Positions 21,061-31,639 of a stretch of DNA of 31,639 nt are shown here, one piece after another. The notes under the pieces were generated by a model that did no database searches, was not told the DNA's origin, and was given only the letters and a program-made list of their open reading frames with translations. The DNA comes from Azolla pinnata. Lineage: Eukaryota; Streptophyta; Polypodiopsida; Salviniales; Salviniaceae. The stretch lies in assembly GCA_037176905.1 (NCBI GenBank), contig JBBBWG010028078.1:16665-48303 (forward strand), read 5' to 3'. The position numbers and the translations under genes are program-made. Each line of letters opens with the position of its first letter. Position 1 is the stretch's first letter.

Positions 21061-23337
21061 TCGTGATTTACCAATCTCGAATTCTCGAATCGTTCTCGGT
21101 TGCGTTTGCAGCTTGCAAAGGTATGGTACATTCTATGGTTATAATCAGAGCGCCTCAATACGAATTCTCCAGTTCACAGTTACAATTATCTCGCCCTTCT
21201 ACTCATTCCTGGGTAAGGGGGTGGAAAAATCCATTTGGGTGGACTAACATTTCCAACATGGAAAGAGCCTATCTACCGATAAAGAAAGGAGTATTTTTCC
21301 ACATCAAAAGGAAATTAATCCTATGTTGAACTGCTTCCTCAATGTATCTTGTTATGCTGTCATATTGTTCTTTAAGGGTCAGGAGTCGGGACTAATGTCA
21401 CAAGTCAATCGCCCTAAGACAAGTGTAACTATAGCAATCGATGGCATAGTATTACACAATTGTCAAAGCTCGACGATTCAGATCTTTTATTCCATTGTCG
21501 TGGGGCTTGTTTCAAGCGTTATAGACTCTTTTTCAGCCAATGGACTTGGGTGATCTTGGTTAACCAACGCATATCTTTCTATCGCCATGGAAGATAGCCA
21601 TTTTTCTACATCTAGCTGAAGAAACTCCGAGTCCTTAGTAGTTACTAAATATTTGAGTCAGAATCGAAGGGTTAACATCTTTGCAACTAGTCAAAGACAT
21701 TTTGTCAAAGCCACAAAACCGTGCTAGAAACCCATTGCACCTTAATATATATTGGGATAATCAACGGAAAAGTTCTTGAAAACAATCAGACTTCTGATGT
21801 CGAATCAATGAACGGGTGCCTGATTGCAGTGTCACAAACTCATTCAACCAAATCATTCGACTTCAAACAACTTGTTACGTATCAGTTGTCTAATTAAAAA
21901 ACTTCAATCGGGATTGTAGCCAAGAAAGATGCACTTTCAGGATTGAGCTCAAATTCCTTCTATTATCTAAAGGCAGAATGGGCAAATGCCTCACATTCCA
22001 AGATATGCAGTTCTCAATAAAAACTCTTATTGATGATGTAGCGAGTCAGCCTAAAAGCTATCATATCACATAGACTCGAGTGTTTTCAATATGATCAATG
22101 ATTTCTCTCTCCAATTTGCACAGTTTTAAGTCAACAATGCCACTCTACTTCACTGTAATAACTTTCGATCCATTATAACATACTTGTCAACCGTTATAAG
22201 CCACTATTGGAAGAATGAAAAGACTCAAATATTTTGTTCTTCGATATCCCTGTATCTTCTGAGCACCATAATCAATGAACATGATCGAGTACGATGCAAA
22301 AATTATCGAGAAGCCTTCTATGAGAAAAGCCTACAAATGTATAAATACACCAAATCTAGGATCTTCAATGGATGATGAAATGGGCTGAAGCACCCAAAAT
22401 CAGATATCTATAGCAAGCAAAAGTTTCACTTTAATGGTGCTCTACAATATGAGCATACTCGGATTGACTACTTCAGTCACCTTTAAATTACACATTGGCA
22501 AATCGAACCAACTTGTTACCCTTGCAGATAGAGGGTTAAATTTGCCCTCAAACATCCGAATGCTCAGACATTTTTCACCTTTATCATTCTGAACATTCAA
22601 GGCTTAATTAACAACTAGGTTTGAATACCTGTAGGCTTCTTGTAGTGTTGTAGGTACCTTACTGATGAGCCCAACACTATTCAATTTGTTTGTGCTGAAT
22701 TAGTACATCTCTCTTCAGATCTGAATGAAAAGTGACCAACCTTTGATCCACATTTGGTACCAAGTCGTTGATGCTAGAGTCGACCTAATGTCCTAACTTC
22801 AAAGCCAAAAGCCCATCAGTTATGTTCAAAAAAAGACAATTAGAGACCTTTCTTCAGTCACCCTCTCTTTCAAATTCATCAATGGAAGAAAGCGTTTCAA
22901 GCATTGCAGTTTCAATGTCAAAGGCTGGATACATGTTCTACATTTCCACATCAAGCATGTCTCTTTCTCTCTGATCAACAGGTATTCTTAGGGAGAACGT
23001 ATATTTTTCGGGATGTAGGAGTTCAATCGATATAAATTCCAAGGGGATGATGATGGTCAAATCGATCAGGGACTGTGCCCATAGCATGAAAATCAGGAGA
23101 AGATTTTGCAAAGAAGAGATTTGAGCTTACGCATCCGTCACTTCTGTAGTGGAAGAAGACCATCCTATCCTCACATGGTGCCGTGCATCATCATCTTGTT
23201 CACGGCATTTGTTCATAGGATGGATGAAAATCTTTTGAGATTCGAAGGGGCAAGGCAAGCATTAGCAATGCACATTGCAATGCCTCCTCAACCCTAAACT
23301 CTACCAGTATTTATCCTGTCATTGCACCTTTCCTCCT
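21061..23337. other. Non-genic DNA downstream of KIN-4C
   Basis: No family is recognised on either strand and stop codons are frequent in all frames. The longest open frames (21063-21329 and 21323-21553, +) have no motif. The 3'UTR of the minus-strand kinesin must occupy the right end; ATAAATAC on that strand near 23307 is a weak poly(A)-like signal. Heavily decayed transposon or organellar DNA is possible but not demonstrable by eye. Confidence 0.5.
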
Positions 23338-26300
23338 TTACACATTCTCTTTCTCTTGCAAAATCCCCTTTCCTGGAGCTCTTGGGCTGCCCGAAGAATT
23401 CTTGTTAAGCCCATTGCTCTCTTCTGCAGTCTGAGTAGTATTCCGAGCTCTCAGCGGACTTCCATAGGGGCTGGATTTTTTCTTTGGGTTGCTCGGTCGA
23501 TATGTTTTCCCTTGCAGGTGTAACCCAACTTTGAACTGTGTTGGTAAAGCTTCCAAGCATGATGGTGGAAATTGTGAACCTTCTAAATCTTTTACAGGAT
23601 TCCAAACCTTCCCAGGTGGTTCAGGCATCTTTGTGGGATCAAAAGTGGACCTTTCATTGCTTAAATCTTGTGCATTCCTCGGTACATTTTCCGATTCTGA
23701 TACTTTATCCTTTGACTGATTCTCATTTTCGATATCATTATTGGGTTCCTGAGTAGTGGATACATTGCCTTCTTTAGTTGTTGGTACTAACTGAACAGTG
23801 ACTGTCTGCGTTGGCGCTTTTGTCCATCGCTTTCGCTGCTTAGTTCTAGGCTGCCCATCTGTTTCATCAGGCTAGAAAACAGAAAATGAAAGAGTTTAAA
23901 CAGAATACATCTATGTGATAGCTGTAATGGGTGTACAATAAGAGAAAACATCCCAGCTCTGATTTTGTGAGTGTACATACCTGGATGTTGGTTCCAATAT
24001 CTGAAAGAGGTCGACGAATTTGGCGTTTCTCTGGAAGAAATCTTGTACTTGAACCTTGTTCCCTCTTGTTAGAGATGGAACAGCCCAGCTCTGACCCTTC
24101 AACCCATGCATTTCCAAGCATATCGGCACCATGTTTAGCTAAAACTTGTTCCGCTCTTTTAACATCAGATTTTTTGAGGACTGAATCAGATACAATCTCA
24201 CTGTTACTTTGTGTGGGCAGGGATGTTTGAGCATGCCTGATCTCTTTGTCTATAGTGAGTGTTTCCATTGCTTCTGCAACCTCGATAGCATCGATGTGCG
24301 AGTCAACACTATGCTCCCTATTTGCACACTTCTTTGCCACACACCCGCAATTTGAACCACAAAAGCCTCCTGCAGCTCGGCAAGCGCATTTATATGTCTT
24401 ACAACCAGAGGAGCGTCCACATGAACAGCAAAGATGTGAATCAAGATTCGGTTTGATATTATCCTCGTCAGACAATTTTCTTTCAAGAGGCAGTTTCATT
24501 TTCCCCATACTGCCTTTAGACGGTGACCAATCTTCATCTGTATCACTGTCAGACGGACACCAATCCATATCTGATTCATCCTCATAATCAGAACAGGGTT
24601 CATTTGAAGAGTCCTGCATTCCAATCCAAGAGATTAGACTGCCACACAAATAGAGTATGATGCAAATAAATGATGTTAAGCAGTTTTCAATTGTAGAACC
24701 TTCCGTTGTCCGTTTGCCTTATCTTTAGTTGGTACTTCAGGAATATCATCAGGATATTCAAGTTGCCTTGGATACATTTCATCAATCTGAAGCAGACTTT
24801 TAGAAATCTCATCAAAACAGCTTCTCATTGCGGCAGTTGTGCCAATCTAATGATGCCAACAAAGGAGGAAAGTTAATATCTCATTAGTTTTTTAATTTTC
24901 TTCTGCAGAAAATGACCTACTTTTGCAGCAGTGGACATGAGCTTTGCGATATGCTGCTCCTTGGCATGTTCTTGACGGTCTCTTTCTTGTAAATGTGCTT
25001 CCCTTTGTTTCAACAAAATCGTGAGTTCTGCTATCTTCTCCTTATATTCCTTACATTCAGCTTCTCTATCCCACACTTTACACCTGCAGGTGACAATCCC
25101 AGCACCTATAAATAGGTCCCCCTTGCAATAGTGACGTTTTACAGTACTGTGAGAAACTAACCTCGCTTCCACTGCCGAATTCAGAATATAATTCAGAAGA
25201 CCCTTTGCGTCTGCCATGCTTCTTACATGTTGCCAGCGAGCTCGACTACTAAATGCACGCTCTCGCTCTTCCGCTTCAGAAAGCTGTGAAGCCATGGCCA
25301 CAAGGGCAGTAGAGGATGCATTTAACATGCTCTCCAGTAATCCAATTTTTGCTTGCCGTGCACCAGGGGACATTGGCAGTTTAGCCGATGAACTGCAAAA
25401 GAGAGAAGGATTAGTGAAACAGTAACATTAGGGAAAACAATGAAAGCTAAAAAGTTCTCAATGTTTACCCGATAGTCTCCTCTGTACATGGATTCAAGCC
25501 TTGATCTTGCTTTAATTTTGCAAGTTCCTTTGCTAATGCAGCCCGTCTGCCCAAACCAACAATAACAAATTCAATTAAATCAAGTTCTAGAAAATTAAAC
25601 TAGCAGTTCGACTCTTCCTGTTTCATTATGGAGAATAATTAATCTGCTTACGCATCACTCTGCTTCTCATAGTTGCTACGAACTTCGTGAATACGTATAG
25701 CTACTTCAAGCTCATCATCAATTGATTGTTGCAAGCTTTTATCGTTCCTCTGTAAGGATAAGAGGTCTAAGAATATAAAAAAGAGGCATGCAAGGCTAAA
25801 AGGGCTAGGAAATTATAACTACCTGCCGGCCTGATCCATTCACATTTGAAGTTCCTGCGAAACAATTCATTTCTTATTATCACTGAAGAGTAATAGTAAT
25901 GAGCTTTTCAATATGCGTTTTAATTAACAGATATATACCAAACCATATTTTATGTTCAGAATCCAGAGCATTCAAAACAAATTAAGTTCTAAACCCATAG
26001 CACATGTGATTCAAGCACCACAGCAATCACAACTTTTGAAAAATGTTAAAGCTTACCAGAATTCTCCCTAGACAATGCTTTCCTACTCTCAAGTAGATCA
26101 TTTAACCGACGTGTAGCAGCAGCACATTCTTCAGTTTTCCGCTGTAATACCTGACACAAAATTCCACAAAGATATTGTTCAAAAACAGCCTGATAAACGG
26201 GATGATTCTTGCAACTGATAATTGAACTTATCAAATGAATACCATTTTTTGGCGCTGATGAAGTCCTTGAAGCTTGTGCATCTCAAATTCATTCCTTCTT

Positions 26301-29300
26301 CCTTCCTTCTTTAGCTGCAATATAACATTCAGAAAATCATTATATGGTTCTGGGAAACACTTCCGGATACACCCATGTGTTGCTCTATTTCCCAATGGCC
26401 TCAACAGCAAACAGGAACTTATGCAAACTTAAGGCCATTTAGCATATGTTACCTGCAAAACTTCCTTCTCCCGTAAGGCTTTCCATGACCGAAATTGCTC
26501 CGACTCCTGCTTTATCTTGTTTTGCAGTTGCACCTAAATTTATTGCCGACACACGTGAGTGATGCATCAATGTAATATGTACAAATCTTGTGATTGATTA
26601 TTACTGAGAGTGGATGGAGGCACATAGCTACCTTTTGAGACTTAATTCTCTGGATCTCCTCTTGCAATCGCTTTGCTGCTTCATCACTCCTTTGCTTTTG
26701 CTTCAAGAGATGTGTCTGGCTCTCTTGTTTCTTCTTCAACTCTAAAATCTGAGCAAAACAACAAGAAATTCTTCTACAAAACCATCATAAAAAATGAAAG
26801 AAAGATTGGAAGATCCATTTCATACCTGGGCCTCCAATGCCTTTACTTTTAGTGAGTATGTTTCCTGCAGCTTTTGACTATGCTCATCAGAAGTGTTAGC
26901 CAATCGCGTAAGCTCCGCCACTAGCAAATCCCTTTCACTCTGTCATCGGCATTATTACAATCACTCAAGTTGACCCAGCAGACAGATAGGACGTCAAAAA
27001 AATAGTATATGGCTTGATACCTGCAAAGACTTCTTCTCTTCTTCTAGTTCCACAATCTTCTTCTCAAAGTGCTGCTTCAGAACCACACCATCACATTTTG
27101 CAAAACTTTTCATTTCCGCCTGTGCAAGAAACTCTCAATTTTTATGTTCCATGAGTTAAAACATACAAGATTAAGCAGGATCCATTAGAATACCTCCTTT
27201 TGCTCCAGCCTCTTATTTAACTCTTCAAGCTCTTTGTCTAGAGAATCCTGTAGCTGTGCATGCTCCATCTCTTTTGCTACAGTTTCATCTTCTATTTCGG
27301 TTGTTCCTGTATGAGTTTGAAGTGGGTTTGGTGGGACTACATTGAAAAGAAAAAACATTCCTGGAAACCAGAATTATGTTGACCAACCTGGAACTTCTGG
27401 CAGGCTCAGCATCGACAAGTCATTATCAAGAACTGGAATACTTCTTTGATATTGGTTTTGACCACTGAATACTGATCGAGGAGCAGAACTTCGTAATTGA
27501 TGTATCTCCTTTCCTAATGATTTGATTTGTTCTGCGTATGATTCAAGCAGTCCTGTGCACTGCCATCAAATTTTAATAGTAAATATAGATCAGGAAAACG
27601 AAATCATTGGCCTAATGCATGCCTACAGAGAGACCAATGATCACCTCATTATCCCCGTTACAAGCTTCTTCTGCAGTTTTACCACTCTGTAGTATTTCAA
27701 GTTTTATTTTCAACTTATCCCTTTCAACCTACATTCGCATATATAGATTATGTCACAAAATGATAAATCAAAACATTCTACAAAATAATACTGCCACATA
27801 ATATCAAGCAAATAATGTACTTGTGTTTCAAGTAGATGCTGTTCTCCACGATGTAAATTTTCGTGGGCAAGTTTAAGCTCTTGCTGAAGTTGTAGAAGAC
27901 TTGCTTCAAGCCATGTAATCCTTTGCTTCAGCATCTTTTCAGAAAAGCAAAAATAAGAATCAACCAAACAATTCTTTCAGGAAGTTCTCGAATGCAATCA
28001 AGTTCTAGAGGTACCTGTATCTCCTCAAAAGAACCACCTTCCCTTATACACATCAATTCAGCTTGCAAAAGCTCCACTTGTTGACGCATGTGTCTCATCT
28101 CAGCAGCCATAGGATCACGGTTTACCTTCATCAGCAAGTCGGTTACATTCAAGAGAAGTATTAAATTCTAACTCCAGTTTGGCATAAACTTGACACTGCA
28201 TTCAAATGTTGCAGCAGATTGCCAAGTTACTTACAACTGGTTTGTTTTGAATATTCCGAGCTCTATTCGCATACTTCAAAGTATTCAGAGTTTCTTCTGC
28301 GTTTGAATCAGCAGGACTAATACAAGCTACAATAAGAGACACGAATTGAGAGTGAATGTTAGAATACTTTTTCCATGGAAGTGTCTATGCCCTGGAAGAA
28401 AAGAACGTCTGTCTTACCAATCATGACTGTGCGGCTATTTCCTCCCAAGGAATCCTTGATAAACCATGTTTGACAACATTTCATTCAGGAACCTTTCACA
28501 ACAAAGATGGGTTTTTAAGCCATTAACATTACACATAGGTATGTCCATCTTACTTGGAGAAGCCGAGTTAGTTTGCTATCACGATAAGGAACATGGCCAC
28601 CTTCTTTGCGTTTTTTGTCATCGCCCAGCGCGCTTATGACATTTCCAAGTGCCAATAAGCCCTTATTAATATGTACGCCTACAGTGGACGATTGCCAGGA
28701 TGTTTCAAACTTCAATCATTCTATGGTAATCTGCCACTAATTACAAAAACAAATTGTCCTACCTTCCTTAAAACGATTACCATCAGCACCTGTCCTCTTC
28801 GCTCTTTCAGAGCCCGCTAAATCAACAAGATGCAACTTTGCACAAAGAAAGTCATCACAAGTGTCATCGCTCCCCTTGAGGCTACCGTCTGATATGCGCC
28901 TCTGCTCCAGCGTGATTGTGAAAATAGCATGAGATCGGCTGCAAACGCAAAAGAACATAAGAAAAGAATTCTTCTTGCATGTCACACAAACCATATCTAT
29001 AACTTCTAAAGTGCAGACCTTGATCGGGAATTCATATTTGTGCTAGCTGTAGCCCGGCAAAGAGAACCTCTCTCAAGACATGATGCCATTTCCTCTAAAG
29101 TTTTAACGTCAACATCTGTAACACCAGCTAGTGTAATCTCCCCATTTGTGTTTTCCCTTATCTGAATCGGAGGTTTTAAACTAATGCCAGCCTTGGTTCC
29201 AAATCCATTGTTGACATCACACTTGATGGCAATTGGTGGATTTGGATCAAGCAAATCATGTACCTCTTCCTTCAAAATCTGGTTAAAAGTACACAAAACA

Positions 29301-30881
29301 CAGTGAGCCCATTTACAAAAAAGATTGTGAATTTTCAGCATAACTTGATGGCAAAACATTGATAGGCTCGGGACTTCAAAATAGTATGCATGAGCTCACA
29401 CAGATATGGCTGTGAATTTGTCTCAGCTCTATAAAGAATTGTATGCTAAATGTGGAACGTATTCTCAAAGGGTCTCGTGATAAACACCTCAATGAAGGAA
29501 ACACGGATTTGAAACTCGGCTTTGGATTTCAGTGCAGCTACTTTTTCGTAGATCATGGTCATCACTTTAGGAATTACTCCCTCTGTGCTTCCTCCAACAG
29601 TGTAGCCAGTTCCCATGGTGTAAGTCTTTCCAGAGCCAGTCTGTAAAAACACATGTTCATATTCGGGTTTTAATCAAAAGGAGGAGAGGATGAAATCTTC
29701 GTTAGTATGTAAGTCTTTCTTTACCTGGCCATATGCAAGCACTGTCGCGTTGTAGCCTTGAAAAAGTCCTTCCAAGAGTGGTAACACGCACTCAGGAAAG
29801 ATGGAAGAAGATGGTGCCCCTTTGCTTCCATAGACATGATCAAATGTAAAGCTATGGTTTCCAATTTGAACCTGTACAAGAAACAGAATAGAGATATGGA
29901 AAACATATATAAGATTACGTGAGCTGGATCATCTGATGATGGGATAATGAGCTTCTTTCTGGGAGAATTCTAGTTAAAGAGCCAATTGTTTTCATTTGAT
30001 GCAAGTAAATATAATGATGTTCACTGACACGTGGGTTTAGCATTATGAGGAGCAAGCCACTTCTTGAGACTCTCGGTTAATCTTACTCTTAATGATCAAT
30101 GCCGGATGCTGTATCCATGATATTTGTTTGAATATAGGCACATGATCATTCAGTTGGTATTCTTTTTACCACATCGGAGTAGTATCAAATAGGAGCAAGG
30201 CTGTTATTGGCCTTTCAGTTAAGCTTGTTTCATCAACTGCCTGCCAATGCATGTATAGATCTGGATCTGTTATCACTATTCATCAAAGCTCAATCTTGAT
30301 AAAATAAGCAGTTTGTTTGCATGTTTTCCTCCCTGTCGATATAAATCCATGGCATCCTTCCTTCTCTGAGTACGCACCCCGGCAGAAAATGTGATAGAGC
30401 AAACAGATAGATAGGGCTCGTTCCTCAATTAGTCAACTGATTTTCTCTTCTGTTTAGAGTTTAGCGTTTTAGGATCTAGATGCATGATACAGATAAACAA
30501 GCAGCTTTCTTCCCTTCTCCTCCAACATTAGTAAATGACGATGTCAGAAGGTACGAAGAGATCACAATTCGTACTGGCTATGGCAAGTGACATCGGTGCG
30601 TAAGAAAAAACAACGTACTTCATGACTAGAATGGAGAGTACATGGAACACAGTCGACATCAGAAACCCTGGCGGTACCTGAGGTTCGCCATAGACCAGGG
30701 AAACGCAGTCTTTGCATCCTTGCAAGAGCTCGGCACCTATGAGAGGCCGGATATGGACCGCAACTTTCACGGCTTGAGCTCCCTCCGCGTCTTGGCCATG
30801 GCCAGCGTCGGCATTCTGGGGAGGAGAAGCCGCAGCAGGGCACGAGGAAGATCCTCCATCGGCGACGCTACCGCGGTCCAT
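23338..30881 (-). CDS. KIN-4C: Kinesin-4 family motor KIN-4C with KIF4-type cysteine-rich domain (27 exons)
   Basis: Plus-end microtubule motor of the KIF4/chromokinesin class. Exons, 5' to 3': 30881-30678, 29871-29725, 29640-29488, 29278-29019, 28938-28763, 28678-28554, 28454-28418, 28326-28235, 28125-28015, 27934-27821, 27728-27645, 27559-27388, 27306-27194, 27119-27021, 26939-26826, 26748-26632, 26533-26453, 26314-26243, 26150-26057, 25854-25823, 25749-25652, 25546-25469, 25392-25162, 25083-24921, 24846-24700, 24613-23981, 23871-23338. They total 4281 nt (1426 aa), all GT-AG and in frame. Motor domain about 38-390: [12 protein letters not shown] (116-127), switch I NMNSRSSRSHA (249-259), switch [11 protein letters not shown] (292-300), neck [14 protein letters not shown]. 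Heptad-rich coiled coil about 400-1000. A very acidic stretch precedes the Cys-rich domain at about 1100-1135 ([32 protein letters not shown]). This domain marks KIN-4C rather than FRA1/KIN-4A, and animal KIF4A binds chromatin and an iron-sulfur cluster through its equivalent. The Ser/Pro-rich tail has KQRKRWTK and a terminal KEN. Longer than the Arabidopsis protein (about 1294 aa). Confidence 0.93.
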
Positions 30882-31320
30882 GGCTGCCGTCCTCTCTCCG
30901 TCGGCTCCGATCAGATCGATAGGGACACCACAGAAGAGAGAGGAGGGAGGAACGAGAGATGCGTGAAGCGAGGGGAAAGCTGCGAAGGCGAGGCCCGGGA
31001 GAGAGGCGGAAGGGGAAGCTCGGACGGGGGAAAACCCTAACCCTAGCCAAGCCGGAGCAGCTTCATTGCGGTGCGAGAGCGACCGTGAAGGAAAGAAAGG
31101 GGAGGAAGCAAGGAAGCGATGAACGAATAGAGAAAGAGAGAGGTAGGAAGGGAGAGGAAGAAAGGACACACGCACGGGTAATGTATCAAAAACGCCTTGA
31201 AGGAGAGAGAGAGAGAGAGAGAGAGGGAGCTCTCCAGCGATGGCGGAGGAGAGCTTCGAACGACTGACAGGTTTTAGGAGAGAGAAAGGGAAAGAGAGAG
31301 AAAGAGAGAGAAAGAGAGAG
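30882..31320 (-). promoter_or_regulatory. CT-rich leader/core promoter of KIN-4C
   Basis: On the gene's strand this region is strongly pyrimidine-rich, with (CT)n runs at 31203-31226 and mixed CT/CTTT at about 31270-31318, typical of plant core promoters and leaders. The frame entering the kinesin start codon stays open through all of it. A CCCTAACCCTA telo-box-like motif occurs near 31034-31045 (plus orientation). The transcription start is not resolved. Confidence 0.5.
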
Positions 31321-31356
31321 GTTTTTTTGAAAATCGGAGGACAGGGCCGACCGCTG

Positions 31357-31396
31357 ACGTGGCATAGCTTACGTGGCAGCACCGTCCGACGTGGCA
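31357..31396. promoter_or_regulatory. Three ACGTGGCA (G-box/ABRE-like) sites
   Basis: ACGTGGCA occurs at 31357-31364, 31371-31378 and 31389-31396, all in one orientation (TGCCACGT on the KIN-4C strand). The first reads TGACGTGGC. ACGTGGC is the core bound by plant bZIP factors such as ABF/AREB. It lies about 475-515 nt upstream of the kinesin ATG, and could equally serve a divergent gene to the right of the window. Confidence 0.6.
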
Positions 31397-31445
31397 GCCT
31401 CCCGCCATGCCAGCTCAGCGCTCCGCCCTGCCCCGTCCCCCCGCG

Positions 31446-31455
31446 CTCAACGGCT
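31446..31455. promoter_or_regulatory. MSA-like AACGG element
   Basis: CTCAACGGCT resembles the mitosis-specific activator element (YCYAACGGYY) bound by three-repeat MYB proteins and found in promoters of several plant mitotic kinesins. The core and most flanks fit but the second base is T instead of C. It lies about 570 nt upstream of the KIN-4C start. A single site this short could be chance. Confidence 0.35.
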
Positions 31456-31533
31456 CTCTTTTGCCTTCGTCTTTTGAAACCCCCGCCTTTCTCTCTCTAC
31501 AATCTCTCTCTAGATTCGATCAAGCCCTCTGTA

Positions 31534-31639
31534 GATCTGTCTGTGGATCTGTCTGTAGATCTGTCTGTGGATCTGTCTGTAGATCTGTCTGTGGATCTGT
31601 CTGTGGATCTGTCTGTAGTACAGATCTGTCTGTGGATCT
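31534..31639. repeat. 12-bp tandem repeat, cut by the window end
   Basis: GATCTGTCTGTR units start at 31534, 31546, 31558, 31570, 31582, 31594 and 31606. After a 5-bp interruption (GTACA) they resume at 31623 and 31635. The last base of the unit alternates between G and A. The array continues past the window, so its length is unknown. Confidence 0.95.

Noticed and set aside
21063-21553. Overlapping frames suggesting a transposon or organellar insert
   Set aside because: I could not match either peptide to a known family, and neighbouring frames are full of stops; a database search would be needed to claim it.

Overview
This window is nuclear DNA from a flowering plant. Three things support that: about 45 GT-AG introns, plant-type telomere-like CCCTAAA motifs, and three protein-coding genes with clear plant relatives. 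The species cannot be named from the sequence. Coding regions have moderate GC and lack the steep 5' GC gradient of grasses.

Layout. Positions 1-2.96 kb carry no gene. They hold a tetranucleotide microsatellite, a possible small inverted-repeat transposon, a 270-bp tandem duplication that runs into a 17-copy 22-bp satellite, and then a purine tract and telo-box-rich DNA that form the promoter or leader of the first gene. Positions 3005-10641 (+) encode a 19-exon TypA/BipA translational GTPase, probably mitochondrial (684 aa by my splice model). Positions 10.64-14.59 kb separate two convergent genes and hold microsatellites and degenerate telomere-like arrays. Positions 14592-16892 (-) are a single-exon coding region for an ankyrin plus arginine-rich tandem CCCH zinc-finger protein (766 aa) of the OXS2/TZF family, probably with a 5'UTR intron reaching 18.1 kb. 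Positions 18.4-21.1 kb are low-complexity and tandem-repeat DNA around a 100-N assembly gap. No gene was recognised from 21.1 to 23.3 kb. Positions 23338-30881 (-) encode a 27-exon KIN-4C chromokinesin-type motor (1426 aa by my splice model) with a KIF4-type cysteine-rich domain. Its promoter side (31.2-31.64 kb) has GA/CT tracts, three ACGTGGCA boxes, an AACGG core and a 12-bp satellite cut by the window end.

The three genes are unrelated in function (organellar translation, RNA/stress regulation, microtubule motor) and are not a cluster or operon. All TypA and KIN-4C exon junctions were derived by hand from GT/AG sites, reading-frame continuity and family resemblance. Both models stay in frame from ATG to stop. 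I found no new multi-gene system. The most interesting material is non-coding: a satellite whose variable positions look like pure CpG decay, its apparent birthplace in an adjacent duplication, hairpin-bearing repeats at an assembly gap, and small repeat units with inverted ends.
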